Below are positions 7,388 to 15,162 of a stretch of DNA of 56,425 bases, piece after piece. The notes below the pieces were generated by a model. It did not search any database and was not told the origin of the DNA. It worked only from the letters and a program-made list of their open reading frames with translations. Position 1 is the stretch's first letter. Each line of letters opens with the position of its first letter. Both the position numbers and the translations under genes were made by a program. This DNA is from Ruminococcus sp. (GTDB taxonomy: Bacteria; Bacillota; Clostridia; Oscillospirales; Acutalibacteraceae), in contig JALFTC010000032.1 in the NCBI GenBank assembly GCA_022779485.1, positions 1 to 56,425 of the forward strand. The letters run 5' to 3'.

Positions 7388-8473
7388 TTAGTATTTTGTA
7401 GGGCTTGCTGTGAGGTATCTCTTAACCATAAGTGCTACCTTGAAAACAATGGCATCTTCAAATTCTCTCAAATCAAGACCTGTAAGCTTTTTAATTTTTT
7501 CAAGTCTGTAAACAAGGGTATTCCTGTGAACAAACAGCTTTCTTGAGGTTTCACTGACATTCAGGTTATTCTCAAAGAACTTCTGAATTGTAAACAGTGT
7601 TTCCTGGTCAAGACTTTCAATAGAGCCACGCTTAAATACTTCCTTAAGGAACATTTCGCAAAGTGTTGTAGGAAGCTGATAAACAAGTCTTGCAATACCC
7701 AAATTGTCGTAGCTGATAATAGTTCTTTCGTTGTCAAAAACCTTGCCGACTTCAAGGGCAACCTGAGCCTCTTTAAAGGAATGTGCCAAATCCTTTATGC
7801 CTACAACAATAGTACCGATACCAACGGTACAATGTGTGTAGAATTCAGATGACAAGGTATCAACTATTGAGCCTGCAAGCTTTTCAAGGTCTTTTTCCTC
7901 AATTCCCGGCTTTAGCTCCTTAACAAGGGCAATTTCTGTTTCGTTAATATTGATGATAAAATCCTTAGACTTGTCCGGAAACAGGTTTTGCAATACATCA
8001 TAGGCAGAAATTTCAGCCTTGGATGTAATCTTAATAAGCATTACAACCCTTGAAACCTCGGAATTGAAATGAAGTTCCCTCGCCTTGAGATAAATATCTC
8101 CCGGCAGAATATTATCAAGAATAACACTTTTAATAAAGTTACTTCTGTCGTATTTTTCATCATAATACTGCTTAATAGCATTGAGAGAAACCGCCAAAAG
8201 ACCTACATATCTCTGGGCAGCCTCATCTGTGCCGGAAACAAACACTGCATACTCCGGACGCTGATTAACTCCAAATGACTGATATGTGTATCCATTGATA
8301 ACATATGGAACGGTAAATGACAAGGTTTCTGCATTGATACTTTCGTTAACCTCGCCAATTCTTCCCAATTCAGAACAAGCAATTACAACGGATGTTTCAT
8401 CAACAATACCAATGGTCCTGTCAATAGTATCACGCATCTGATGGATTACTCCTTGAAAGAGTCTGTTTGACAT
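7388..8473 (-). CDS. CdaR/PucR-family transcriptional regulator
   Basis: This DNA-binding regulator is of the sugar-diacid/PucR type. In the 361-residue product the N-terminal part (about 1-130) resembles a diacid-recognition domain, and a GGDEF-like linker domain follows. The C-terminus carries the PucR helix-turn-helix (about 295-355) with the typical run NVSETSRKLFVHRNTLVYRLEKI. The start is the ATG at 8473, with GGGAGGA upstream, rather than an ATG 36 codons earlier that has no ribosome binding site. Its own promoter lies about 80-108 bp upstream of that start. It lies downstream of an MsmX-type sugar ATPase gene, so control of carbohydrate uptake is plausible. The effector cannot be told from the sequence. 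Confidence 0.85.
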   Translation of the reverse strand: MSNRLFQGVIHQMRDTIDRTIGIVDETSVVIACSELGRIGEVNESINAETLSFTVPYVINGYTYQSFGVNQRPEYAVFVSGTDEAAQRYVGLLAVSLNAIKQYYDEKYDRSNFIKSVILDNILPGDIYLKARELHFNSEVSRVVMLIKITSKAEISAYDVLQNLFPDKSKDFIININETEIALVKELKPGIEEKDLEKLAGSIVDTLSSEFYTHCTVGIGTIVVGIKDLAHSFKEAQVALEVGKVFDNERTIISYDNLGIARLVYQLPTTLCEMFLKEVFKRGSIESLDQETLFTIQKFFENNLNVSETSRKLFVHRNTLVYRLEKIKKLTGLDLREFEDAIVFKVALMVKRYLTASPTKY

Positions 8474-8552
8474 TATATTTTCCTCCCTGACAATAGTCAT
8501 TATGACCAACGCTTTGGTAAAATAGCAATAAGACCTATCTCTTTTCATATAC

Positions 8553-8581
8553 ATTTTACACAAAAACTCAAAGAATTGCAA
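8553..8581 (-). promoter_or_regulatory. Promoter of the CdaR-type gene
   Basis: TTGCAA (8576-8581), a 17-bp spacer and TAAAAT (8553-8558) on the minus strand, about 80 bp before the chosen start codon. Confidence 0.6.
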
Positions 8582-8709
8582 CCATTATTTTAAAAATTGG
8601 GGGAAAAATATGTTAGAAATAATTGTAATGCTCCAAAAACACCCGAAAAATCAAGATTTTTTATGAATAAAAGCTAATTTTTATTGCAAAAAATTGCCCA
8701 AAAACAAAA

Positions 8710-8732
8710 ATCCCCCTCGTTTTGAGGGGGAT
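8710..8732 (-). terminator. Terminator after the sugar ABC ATPase gene
   Basis: Nine-bp stem ATCCCCCTC/GAGGGGGAT, loop GTTTT, followed on the minus strand by TTTTTGTTTTT. Confidence 0.85.
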
Positions 8733-8754
8733 AATTCTTTTCAAACTAAAACAA

Positions 8755-9867
8755 TCAGTTTGTAATTGTTTTTTCTGTTTCAGGGTCAAAGATGTGAATC
8801 TTCTCAGACTCCAATGCAATTTTAATCTTATCACCGGGCTGTGCCTTAGATGTTGGCTCAACTCTTGCGATGATAGGAATACCTTCAACATTAACATATA
8901 GGTAAATTTCTGCACCCATAAGCTCTGTAACATCAACATTTACATCAATAACACTGTCGGAGAACTTTTCAATAAGCTCCGGCTCATCGTGAACATGCTC
9001 AGGACGGATACCGATTCTTACTGACTTGCCAATGTACTTGTCAAGCTTTCCGCCTTCGTTCTTGCTTGCCGGAAGTGGAACGCTGTATCCTGCAAAGTCT
9101 GCGTATACAGTATTACCTTTCTTAGAAAGTGTAGCGTCGATGAAGTTCATCTGTGGTGAACCGATAAATCCTGCAACGAACTCATTGCAAGGCAGATCAT
9201 AAAGGTGCTGAGGTGTATCAACCTGCTGAATAAAGCCGTCCTTCATAACAACGATTCTTGTACCCATTGTCATAGCCTCTGTCTGGTCGTGGGTAACATA
9301 GATGAATGTTGTACCAAGTCTTTGATAAAGCTTAGAAATCTCTGTACGCATCTGTGCACGAAGCTTTGCGTCCAAGTTTGAAAGTGGTTCGTCAAGAAGG
9401 AATACCTTAGGATCACGAACGATAGCACGACCCAAAGCAACACGCTGTCTTTGACCACCGGACAAAGCCTTTGGCTTTCTGTCAAGATACTGCTCAATAC
9501 CAAGAATTCTTGCAGCCTCCTGAACTCTCTCTCTGATTTCTTCCTTTGGTGTCTTTCTTAGCTTAAGACCGAATGCCATATTATCATAAACAGTCATATG
9601 AGGATAAAGAGCATAGTTCTGGAATACCATTGCAATATCTCTGTCCTTAGGTGCAACATCATTTGCCAGCATATCGCCGATATAAAGTTCACCCTTACTA
9701 ATGTCTTCCAAACCTGCAATCATACGAAGTGTTGTTGATTTACCACAACCTGAAGGACCAACCAAGATGATAAATTCTTTGTCCTCAATTTCAAGGTTGA
9801 AGTCTGTAACAGCAGTAACACCGCCGTCATAGATTTTGTAAATATGTCTTAATGATACATTTGCCAT
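8755..9867 (-). CDS. Sugar ABC transporter ATPase, MsmX/UgpC/MalK type
   Basis: This ATPase energises carbohydrate ABC importers at the inner face of the membrane. Homologues in Gram-positives, such as MsmX, are shared by several importers. The 370 residues hold Walker [10 protein letters not shown] (37-45), signature LSGGQ (135-139), Walker B VFLLDEP (155-161) and a C-terminal TOBE/OB regulatory region (about 240-365) with IGIRPEHV. No permease or sugar-binding protein gene is adjacent, which fits a shared, multitask ATPase. It is preceded by an AT-rich region with a 12-bp palindrome and followed by a strong terminator. It is therefore transcribed alone, upstream of a CdaR-type regulator that has its own promoter. 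Confidence 0.93.
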   Translation of the reverse strand: MANVSLRHIYKIYDGGVTAVTDFNLEIEDKEFIILVGPSGCGKSTTLRMIAGLEDISKGELYIGDMLANDVAPKDRDIAMVFQNYALYPHMTVYDNMAFGLKLRKTPKEEIRERVQEAARILGIEQYLDRKPKALSGGQRQRVALGRAIVRDPKVFLLDEPLSNLDAKLRAQMRTEISKLYQRLGTTFIYVTHDQTEAMTMGTRIVVMKDGFIQQVDTPQHLYDLPCNEFVAGFIGSPQMNFIDATLSKKGNTVYADFAGYSVPLPASKNEGGKLDKYIGKSVRIGIRPEHVHDEPELIEKFSDSVIDVNVDVTELMGAEIYLYVNVEGIPIIARVEPTSKAQPGDKIKIALESEKIHIFDPETEKTITN

Positions 9868-9978
9868 ACTAACTATAACCTCCTTGTATGTTTAAGCAAA
9901 GCCTAATGACGCAACTTCGCTAAATAGTTACTCATCAGTTAGTAGTATAACATTTTTTTCTCCGCATTACTACCCATA

Positions 9979-10016
9979 TTTTTAACTAAATATTACCCTA
10001 AGTTTTTAGTTAAAAA
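9979..10016. repeat. 12-bp inverted repeat between rluB-like gene and ABC ATPase gene
   Basis: Perfect arms TTTTTAACTAAA and TTTAGTTAAAAA separated by 14 nt. It lies 40 bp past the pseudouridine synthase stop and about 110 bp before the ATPase start. It could be an AT-rich bidirectional terminator or an operator for the ATPase promoter. A weak TATACT -10 at 9944-9949 lies just downstream. Confidence 0.5.
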
Positions 10017-10056
10017 GTCACATACATAAAAAACTATTAATTTTTTTGGATATTAT

Positions 10057-10761
10057 CTACAAAAAAATCTGCTGTTTTTCCTCTTCAAGCATTGTCCGGC
10101 ATTCGCCAACAGCCAAATTTTCCGGCAAGGCAAATCCCCCGATTGACACTCTTTTCAGCTTTTTTACCCTTAATCCCTGTGTAATAAACATTTTTTTCAC
10201 CTGATGGAACTTGCCCTCCCTTATAATAACCTGTGCTTTTTTGGGGTTATTTTCATCGGGAATAAGGGTTGCCGGCATACATTCTGTTCCGTCCCTAAAT
10301 GTAATACCCTTTTCAAAGCTGTCCACCATATCCTGTGTTACCTCTCCGTCAACTTCAGCAACATATTTCTTGCTGATATGCTTTTTAGGTGAAAGCATAC
10401 GGTGGACAAATTCGCCGTCGTCGGTAATAATCAGCAGTCCTGTTGTATCCTTGTCCAGTCTGCCGGCAGGGAAAATTCCCTTACGCCTAAGTTCCTTTGG
10501 CACAAGGTCAATAACAGTTGGCTCGTCCCTATCGCTTGTGGCTGAAACATAACCCGAGGGCTTGTTCATCACAAGATAAACATACTGTGAATATTCAATT
10601 TTTTCACCCTTTACGGCAATCTTGTCCTTGTCGGGGTCAATTTTTTGGTCAGGCTTTGTTACCAAAGCACCGTTAACCTCCACCTGTTTACTGCGAACAA
10701 GCTTTTGCACTTCTTTTCTTGAGCCAACATTTTGTGACACAAGGAATTTATCAATTCTCAT
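10057..10761 (-). CDS. rRNA pseudouridine synthase, RsuA/RluB family
   Basis: This enzyme isomerises a uridine to pseudouridine in ribosomal RNA. The 234-residue protein has an N-terminal S4 RNA-binding domain (about 1-60, MRIDKFLVSQNVGSRKEVQKLV). The catalytic domain carries the family motif GRLDKDTTGLLIITDDGE (about 100-117), whose Asp is the nucleophile. Family members are about 230-240 residues long. The start at 10761 gives the canonical S4 beginning and has GGAGG about 14 nt upstream. A start 28 codons earlier would overlap the neighbouring gene. It follows the DUF4830 gene by 41 bp on the same strand. Whether it acts on 23S (RluB) or 16S (RsuA) RNA cannot be settled from the sequence. 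Confidence 0.9.
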   Translation of the reverse strand: MRIDKFLVSQNVGSRKEVQKLVRSKQVEVNGALVTKPDQKIDPDKDKIAVKGEKIEYSQYVYLVMNKPSGYVSATSDRDEPTVIDLVPKELRRKGIFPAGRLDKDTTGLLIITDDGEFVHRMLSPKKHISKKYVAEVDGEVTQDMVDSFEKGITFRDGTECMPATLIPDENNPKKAQVIIREGKFHQVKKMFITQGLRVKKLKRVSIGGFALPENLAVGECRTMLEEEKQQIFL

Positions 10762-10802
10762 ATTGTTTTTATTATCCTCCGGCTCAGCAGGTAATCTATG
10801 TA

Positions 10803-11258
10803 TCAACACAAAGACTGAAATTTGTCCCCGTATATATTGGTGCATTTGTGACAGGCTATCACCTTTCCCTTGTGGGTCAGCACAGAAACATACATTTCGT
10901 CCTCTGTTTCATAGACAAATCTCTTTGCCGTTGTACCCCTGTATTTGTCAAGGTCAAGTCCCATCTTTTTTTGGAGCTTATTGTAGTCCTCGTAAACCTT
11001 GTTAAACTCCTGTGGAATTTTCACGCTGTCAATGGTTACAAGTGTACCCTCAGCATTAAAGGTGCTTAAAAACCTTTGCTTGTCCCTGTCTGTTGCGAAT
11101 TTCAGGGAATATTCCCCAACGCCCTTGCAAACAGCGGTTGACGAACCGCCGTCACAAATCACATAGACAATTCCGCCAATTAACAGCAGAGCGAACACCA
11201 ACAGGGTAATTAATCTTTCAGGCTTTTTAATCTTTGTTTTAATAGTCAGTACAAACAT
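10803..11258 (-). CDS. Membrane-anchored DUF4830-like protein
   Basis: The protein has 151 residues, with a basic N-terminus, one membrane segment (about 17-36) and an extracytoplasmic domain. The outer part carries IPQEFNKVYEDYNKLQKKMGLDLDKYRGTTAKRF in two pieces (roughly residues 75-110), then a conserved-looking strand GKVIACHKCTNI. I associate this arrangement with DUF4830, which often sits beside an rRNA pseudouridine synthase in Clostridia; the family call is from memory. There are three cysteines in the outer part besides one at the membrane edge. The start at 11258 has AAAGGA upstream. The function is unknown. Confidence 0.65.
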   Translation of the reverse strand: MFVLTIKTKIKKPERLITLLVFALLLIGGIVYVICDGGSSTAVCKGVGEYSLKFATDRDKQRFLSTFNAEGTLVTIDSVKIPQEFNKVYEDYNKLQKKMGLDLDKYRGTTAKRFVYETEDEMYVSVLTHKGKVIACHKCTNIYGDKFQSLC

Positions 11259-11320
11259 TTTATCAGTCCTTTCATATAAATACATATGCACAGAACATCA
11301 TTAAAATGTTTGCTAAGTTG

Positions 11321-11980
11321 CTAAATCAAATATTTTTTTAGCTCAGGGACATTTTCGGCAAAAACCGTTGCACCCTCTTTTTCCATTGATTTCCTGTCAC
11401 CGTAGCCGTAGGTAACACCCACAAAATCAACACCGCACAGCCTTGCGCCCCTTGCGTCAAAGTAGGTGTCCCCCACCATAGCGATTTTGTGGGAAAAATT
11501 TCCGCCCATACGGTCAACTGCATAGACTATTATATCCTTCTTGTCCTTGCGTTTTCCGTCAAGGGTTGAACCGCAAACTGCGTCAATGTACGGTGTCAGA
11601 CCTAAAATATCCACAATTTCACTTGCAAATTTTTCGTACTTTGAGGTTGCAACCACAATTTTTGCTCCGGTTTTTCTTATTTCACTTAAAACCTCTTCTA
11701 TTCCCTCATAGGCTTTGTTTTTGAACTTGCCCTCTGTGTCGTAGTAACGGCGGTAAACCTCCACAGCATTCAAAGCGTCCTCTCTGCCCAGGTTACAGTG
11801 ATTCATAAAGGTATCAACCAGGGGTGGACCTATATACAGCTTGTAGGCACTTGTGTCAAAGCTTTGACAGCCAATCTCTTCAATGGATTTTTCCAGACTG
11901 TACCTTATTCCCTCGGCACTTTGGGAGAGAGTACCGTCTAAATCGAACAATATATAATCATACCTTGCCAAGTTTTTCAT
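11321..11980 (-). CDS. HAD-superfamily hydrolase, phosphoglycolate-phosphatase-like
   Basis: This is a cytoplasmic phosphatase of the haloacid dehalogenase family. HAD motif I is FDLDGTLSQS (about residues 11-20), with the nucleophile Asp in DLD. Motif II is VVATSKYEKF. Motif III/IV is AMVGDTYFDARGA, which supplies Mg2+-binding acids. An alpha-helical cap lies between motifs I and II. At 219 residues it matches Gph/PpaX-like enzymes. The start at 11980 (AAGGCGG upstream) overlaps the 3' end of the thioesterase gene by 23 nt, so the pair is probably translationally coupled. The true substrate is unknown. Confidence 0.88.
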   Translation of the reverse strand: MKNLARYDYILFDLDGTLSQSAEGIRYSLEKSIEEIGCQSFDTSAYKLYIGPPLVDTFMNHCNLGREDALNAVEVYRRYYDTEGKFKNKAYEGIEEVLSEIRKTGAKIVVATSKYEKFASEIVDILGLTPYIDAVCGSTLDGKRKDKKDIIVYAVDRMGGNFSHKIAMVGDTYFDARGARLCGVDFVGVTYGYGDRKSMEKEGATVFAENVPELKKYLI

Positions 11981-12338
11981 CCGCCTTACTTTGGAATTTT
12001 CCTTTCTTAACTGACGCCCTGTTGTGAACACCCTGTGCAATAAGGCAAACATCATCATAAGCCTTTACATCAAACTTAAAAATTCTTCCGTCAGTTTCCA
12101 CAAGGGTGCTTTCAACCCTGATTTTCGCCCCAATGGGAGATGGGCTGATGTGTTCAATATTCACAAGTGTGCCCACTGTGGTTATTTCCTCACTTAAAAG
12201 AGTATCGGCAATTTTTGTTGAAGCCTCCTCCATAAGTGCAATAACCGTTGGTGTTGCAAGCACCCTAAGACAGCCTGAGCCAACATTCACAGCCAGCATA
12301 TCCTCTGTAACTGTTCTTTCAATAATAAGATGTTCCAT
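11958..12338 (-). CDS. Hotdog-fold thioesterase, FlK-like
   Basis: At 126 residues this is a single hotdog domain. Features of the FlK-like (fluoroacetyl-CoA-thioesterase-like) family are the TEDMLAVNVGSGCLRVLATPTVIALMEEAS segment (about 10-40, split here by an invariant-looking Glu) and the later TVGTLVNIEHISPSPIGAKI run. These proteins hydrolyse small acyl-CoA thioesters or act as housekeeping thioesterases. The start at 12338 has AAAGGG upstream and removes an improbable N-terminal tail. It overlaps the downstream phosphatase gene. A terminator for the next gene to the right lies just upstream. Confidence 0.8.
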   Translation of the reverse strand: MEHLIIERTVTEDMLAVNVGSGCLRVLATPTVIALMEEASTKIADTLLSEEITTVGTLVNIEHISPSPIGAKIRVESTLVETDGRIFKFDVKAYDDVCLIAQGVHNRASVKKGKFQSKADEKLGKV

Positions 12339-12410
12339 AATTTTCTGACCCTTTCTTTTAAAATCCACATCTATCATACAATAATGGAGAAAAATATTCA
12401 AGAAAAAATA

Positions 12411-12436
12411 AATCCATCCCTTTTACAGGATGGATT
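12411..12436 (-). terminator. Terminator of the first beta-propeller-like gene
   Basis: Nine-bp perfect stem AATCCATCC/GGATGGATT, followed on the minus strand by TATTTTTTCTTG. Confidence 0.85.
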
Positions 12437-12443
12437 CAAAGCT

Positions 12444-12460
12444 AGGGAAACACTGAATAA
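12444..12460. repeat. Solitary copy of the hairpin-repeat end
   Basis: AGGGAAACACTGAATAA matches the terminal inverted repeat of the 163-bp elements at 2275-2600. No rest of the element is present. It lies just past the stop of the gene at 12474. Confidence 0.6.
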
Positions 12461-12473
12461 TATAAAATCACAC

Positions 12474-13625
12474 TTACTTTACCTCAATGCCAACAGATCT
12501 ACCGTACATTTCGCAATCAGGATCTTCAACAGGCTCTCTGAAAAACAGGATGTTATTGATAGAACAAAGCTTTCCGAAACCAAAACCGGACAAAACAGGA
12601 TAACCGTATGTATATCCAAAGCCTATTTTCAATAATTCCTTTCGCAAATCATCCTTTGTTACATCAAACAGCATACTCGGCGTTCCACCCCTGCTGTTCA
12701 CCTGCACCATAGCAGGCATACCTGTTTCGTGATCTTTGTCAACAAGGCTAAAGCACACCTTGCCTGATGCAAAAGCACCGCCCTCAATATAATAGGGATT
12801 GTTTTCATCTATGGTATAGGTTTTACTCATTACCTTTACAATATCACTTAGCGTACAAAGGGTATAGGTTTTGTCAAGACCTGTTCTTCTGTAAAGGACT
12901 TCGTCATTTTCTCCGTTCAGTTTGCTGAAAATCACACTCTGTCCGTTGTTAGCGCCGTAAATATCCTTTACATTTGTGGCAAGTGTGTCCTTTTCTCCTG
13001 TATTTTTTGCCACTCTCTTTAGTTTGTTATTCACATTAAGATAATACAGATAGTTTTTACTCACCATCATTTTCTTAACCTTAAATGACTTTGTTTTGCC
13101 TGTTTCAAGATTATAAACCTTTTTATTACCGTAATAAATCTTTCCGTCAAAAATATTGATTTCTCCTGTGGCTTTTTTAATAAGGGTGTTTACCTTGTTA
13201 TTCCTCAACATTCTGACCTTGTAGCCCTCTTTAAAAATCACACCCGAGCCGTAACCGCCTATAACCCGAACTCCATAATTTTTGCAATCATAGATAACAG
13301 TATCGTTCTTTCCCGATGTTTTTACAGCGTGTAAATTAAAATCAGCGCCATTGTAATAGAGAGTATCTTTCCGTACATAGAATTTGCAAATATCCTCATC
13401 TTCTCTCCAGTTTACAATCTTCTTAATTTTTCCGTCCTTGCCTTTAAACATAATATCATATTCATGTGCGTAGAACAGCCCTTTTGATGTGTTATAAAAA
13501 GCCTCGCTTGCAACATAAGTGTTAGGTTTTTTCTTAACAGACTTTGCCTGTGCGGTTGTGCAAGGAATAACAAATGCCGAAATCATCATTAAAAGTGTAA
13601 GTGCTAAGGATAATAATTTTTTCAT
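12474..13625 (-). CDS. Secreted beta-propeller-like protein, paralogue A
   Basis: This 383-residue exported protein has a clear signal peptide (about 1-28, ending TTAQA). The mature part is a series of short strands with repeated phrases such as LYYNG, KIYYGNKKVYNLETG, NYLYYLN and VLYRRTG. This resembles the DUF5050-type beta-propeller seen in clostridial surface proteins. No enzymatic motif is visible. The start at 13625 has GAAAGGTGG upstream. The neighbour at 13856 is a close paralogue: the signal peptide and a central block of well over 60 residues are identical, while the segment after the signal peptide and the C-terminus differ. Upstream lies an element shared with two other secreted-protein genes. 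The role is unknown; a surface binding function is a guess. Confidence 0.7.
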   Translation of the reverse strand: MKKLLSLALTLLMMISAFVIPCTTAQAKSVKKKPNTYVASEAFYNTSKGLFYAHEYDIMFKGKDGKIKKIVNWREDEDICKFYVRKDTLYYNGADFNLHAVKTSGKNDTVIYDCKNYGVRVIGGYGSGVIFKEGYKVRMLRNNKVNTLIKKATGEINIFDGKIYYGNKKVYNLETGKTKSFKVKKMMVSKNYLYYLNVNNKLKRVAKNTGEKDTLATNVKDIYGANNGQSVIFSKLNGENDEVLYRRTGLDKTYTLCTLSDIVKVMSKTYTIDENNPYYIEGGAFASGKVCFSLVDKDHETGMPAMVQVNSRGGTPSMLFDVTKDDLRKELLKIGFGYTYGYPVLSGFGFGKLCSINNILFFREPVEDPDCEMYGRSVGIEVK

Positions 13626-13724
13626 AAATATTCCACCTTTCAAGAATTATTGATTAAATATTAATTGTATTCAAAAATAATAACATTCCACCGGAATCAC
13701 CCCTTTTCTTATTGATTTAAAATA

Positions 13725-13778
13725 CCTTTCACTATATACAACAAAGAAAATTCAAAAAATGGGACAGGATTTTGAAAA
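13725..13778 (-). promoter_or_regulatory. Shared upstream element, copy 1
   Basis: On the minus strand the core runs TGTCCCATTTTTTGAA, then TTTTC and TTGTATATAGTGAAAGG. It lies about 100 bp before the paralogue A start. TATATA could be a -10 box and TGTCCCAT a regulator site. The same core is present at 15081-15134 and 36976-37019. Confidence 0.65.
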
Positions 13779-13804
13779 ATTTTTAAAATTTTCCCAAAAA
13801 ATAA

Positions 13805-13828
13805 ACCCACCCCTTTTGCAGGATGGGT
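13805..13828 (-). terminator. Terminator of paralogue B
   Basis: Eight-bp stem (one G-U pair) ACCCATCC/GGGTGGGT on the minus strand, followed by TTATTTTTTGGG. Confidence 0.8.
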
Positions 13829-13855
13829 CATAGTATAGATAATGTAAATTCACGC

Positions 13856-14977
13856 TTACTTTACTTTATAATTTTCAAAGCTTCCGATTTTTCCGGTATC
13901 CAAATCTGACATAGGATATCTGTAATACAAGGCATTATCAAAGGAATAAAGCTTTCCAAAACCCATACCAGAAAAATTGGGATAAAACTTATCCTTGCTT
14001 ACATCAATTAACATTCTCGGTGTACCGCCCTTGCTGTTCACCTGCACCATTGCAGGCATACCAGTTGTATGGTCTTTGTCAATAAGGCTAAAGCACACCT
14101 TACCTGATGCAAAAGCACCGCTTTCAATATAATAAGGATTGTTTTCAGGAATTTCATAGGTTTTACCCATTACCTTTACAATATCACTTAGTGTACAAAG
14201 GGTATAGGTTTTGTCAAGACCTGTTCTTCTGTATAGGACTTCGTCATTTTCTCCGTTCAGTTTGCTGAAAATCACACTCTGTCCGTTGTTAGCGCCATAA
14301 ATATCCTTTACATTTGTAGCAAGGGTGTCCTTTTCCCCAGTATTCTTTGCCACTCTCTTTAGCTTATTGTTCACATTAAGGTAATACAGATAGTTTTTGC
14401 TCACCATCATTTTCTTAACCTTAAAGGACTTTGTTTTGCCTGTTTCAAGGTTATAAACCTTTTTATTACCGTAATAGATTTTACCGTTAAAAATATTGAT
14501 TTCTCCGGTGGCTTTTTTAATAAGTGTGGTTACCTTATTATTCCTCAACATTCTGACCTTGTAGCCCTCTTGAAAAATCACACCCGAGCCGTAACCGCCA
14601 ATTAAGGTAATATCGTCTTTGCTCTTAAAAAGTACAGTTTTTTTCTTACCTGATGTTTTAATAGAATTTACAGTATATTCTCCATTTTTTTGACTATTGT
14701 AATAGAGAAAATCTTTTCTTACATAGTATTTGCAAATGTTATTTGTATCGTCTTCTATTCTTTCAGCAATTTTCTTGGTTTCTCCGTCTTTGTTTTTGAT
14801 CATTATGTTCATTCCGTCAGAATAGAACACTCCATTTGAGGTATTATAAAAAGCCTCGCTTGCAATATAGGTGTTAGGTTTTTTCTTAACAGCCTTTCCC
14901 TGTGCTGTAGTGCAAGGAATAACAAATGCAGAAATCATCATTAAAAGTGTAAGCGCTAAAGATAATAATTTTTTCAT
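13856..14977 (-). CDS. Secreted beta-propeller-like protein, paralogue B
   Basis: The 373-residue product has a signal peptide (about 1-28) almost identical to that of paralogue A, differing by one residue near the cleavage site. The central block (about 130-280, containing NKLKRVAKNTGEKDTLATN and KLNGENDEVLYRRTG) is nearly the same in both proteins. Residues of about 45-125 and the last 60 residues are clearly diverged. This patchwork suggests recent duplication with gene conversion, or selection for variable faces. It has its own copy of the shared upstream element and its own terminator, so the two genes are separate transcription units. The function is unknown. Confidence 0.7.
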   Translation of the reverse strand: MKKLLSLALTLLMMISAFVIPCTTAQGKAVKKKPNTYIASEAFYNTSNGVFYSDGMNIMIKNKDGETKKIAERIEDDTNNICKYYVRKDFLYYNSQKNGEYTVNSIKTSGKKKTVLFKSKDDITLIGGYGSGVIFQEGYKVRMLRNNKVTTLIKKATGEINIFNGKIYYGNKKVYNLETGKTKSFKVKKMMVSKNYLYYLNVNNKLKRVAKNTGEKDTLATNVKDIYGANNGQSVIFSKLNGENDEVLYRRTGLDKTYTLCTLSDIVKVMGKTYEIPENNPYYIESGAFASGKVCFSLIDKDHTTGMPAMVQVNSKGGTPRMLIDVSKDKFYPNFSGMGFGKLYSFDNALYYRYPMSDLDTGKIGSFENYKVK

Positions 14978-15080
14978 AAATATGCCCCCTTGTCAGGTTT
15001 TATTGATTAAATATTAATTGATTGTATTTAGAAATAAAATATTCCATCGGAATCGCCCCTGTCCATAATTATTTGAAAAA

Positions 15081-15134
15081 CCTTTCACTATATACAACAA
15101 TGAAAATTCAAAAAATGGGACAGGATTTTGAAAA
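15081..15134 (-). promoter_or_regulatory. Shared upstream element, copy 2
   Basis: Nearly identical to copy 1 over 54 nt and at the same distance from its gene. Both copies are followed by a small palindrome of the form ATTCC-N3-GGAAT in the leader. This pair could simply have been duplicated with the genes; copy 3 could not. Confidence 0.65.
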
Positions 15135-15162
15135 GTTTTATAAAAAATTATTCAAATAATTT

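Noticed and set aside
12474..14977. CRISPR-like or tandem array signal from repeated sequence
   Set aside because: The repetition is two paralogous genes, not short spaced repeats; no CRISPR array exists in the window.
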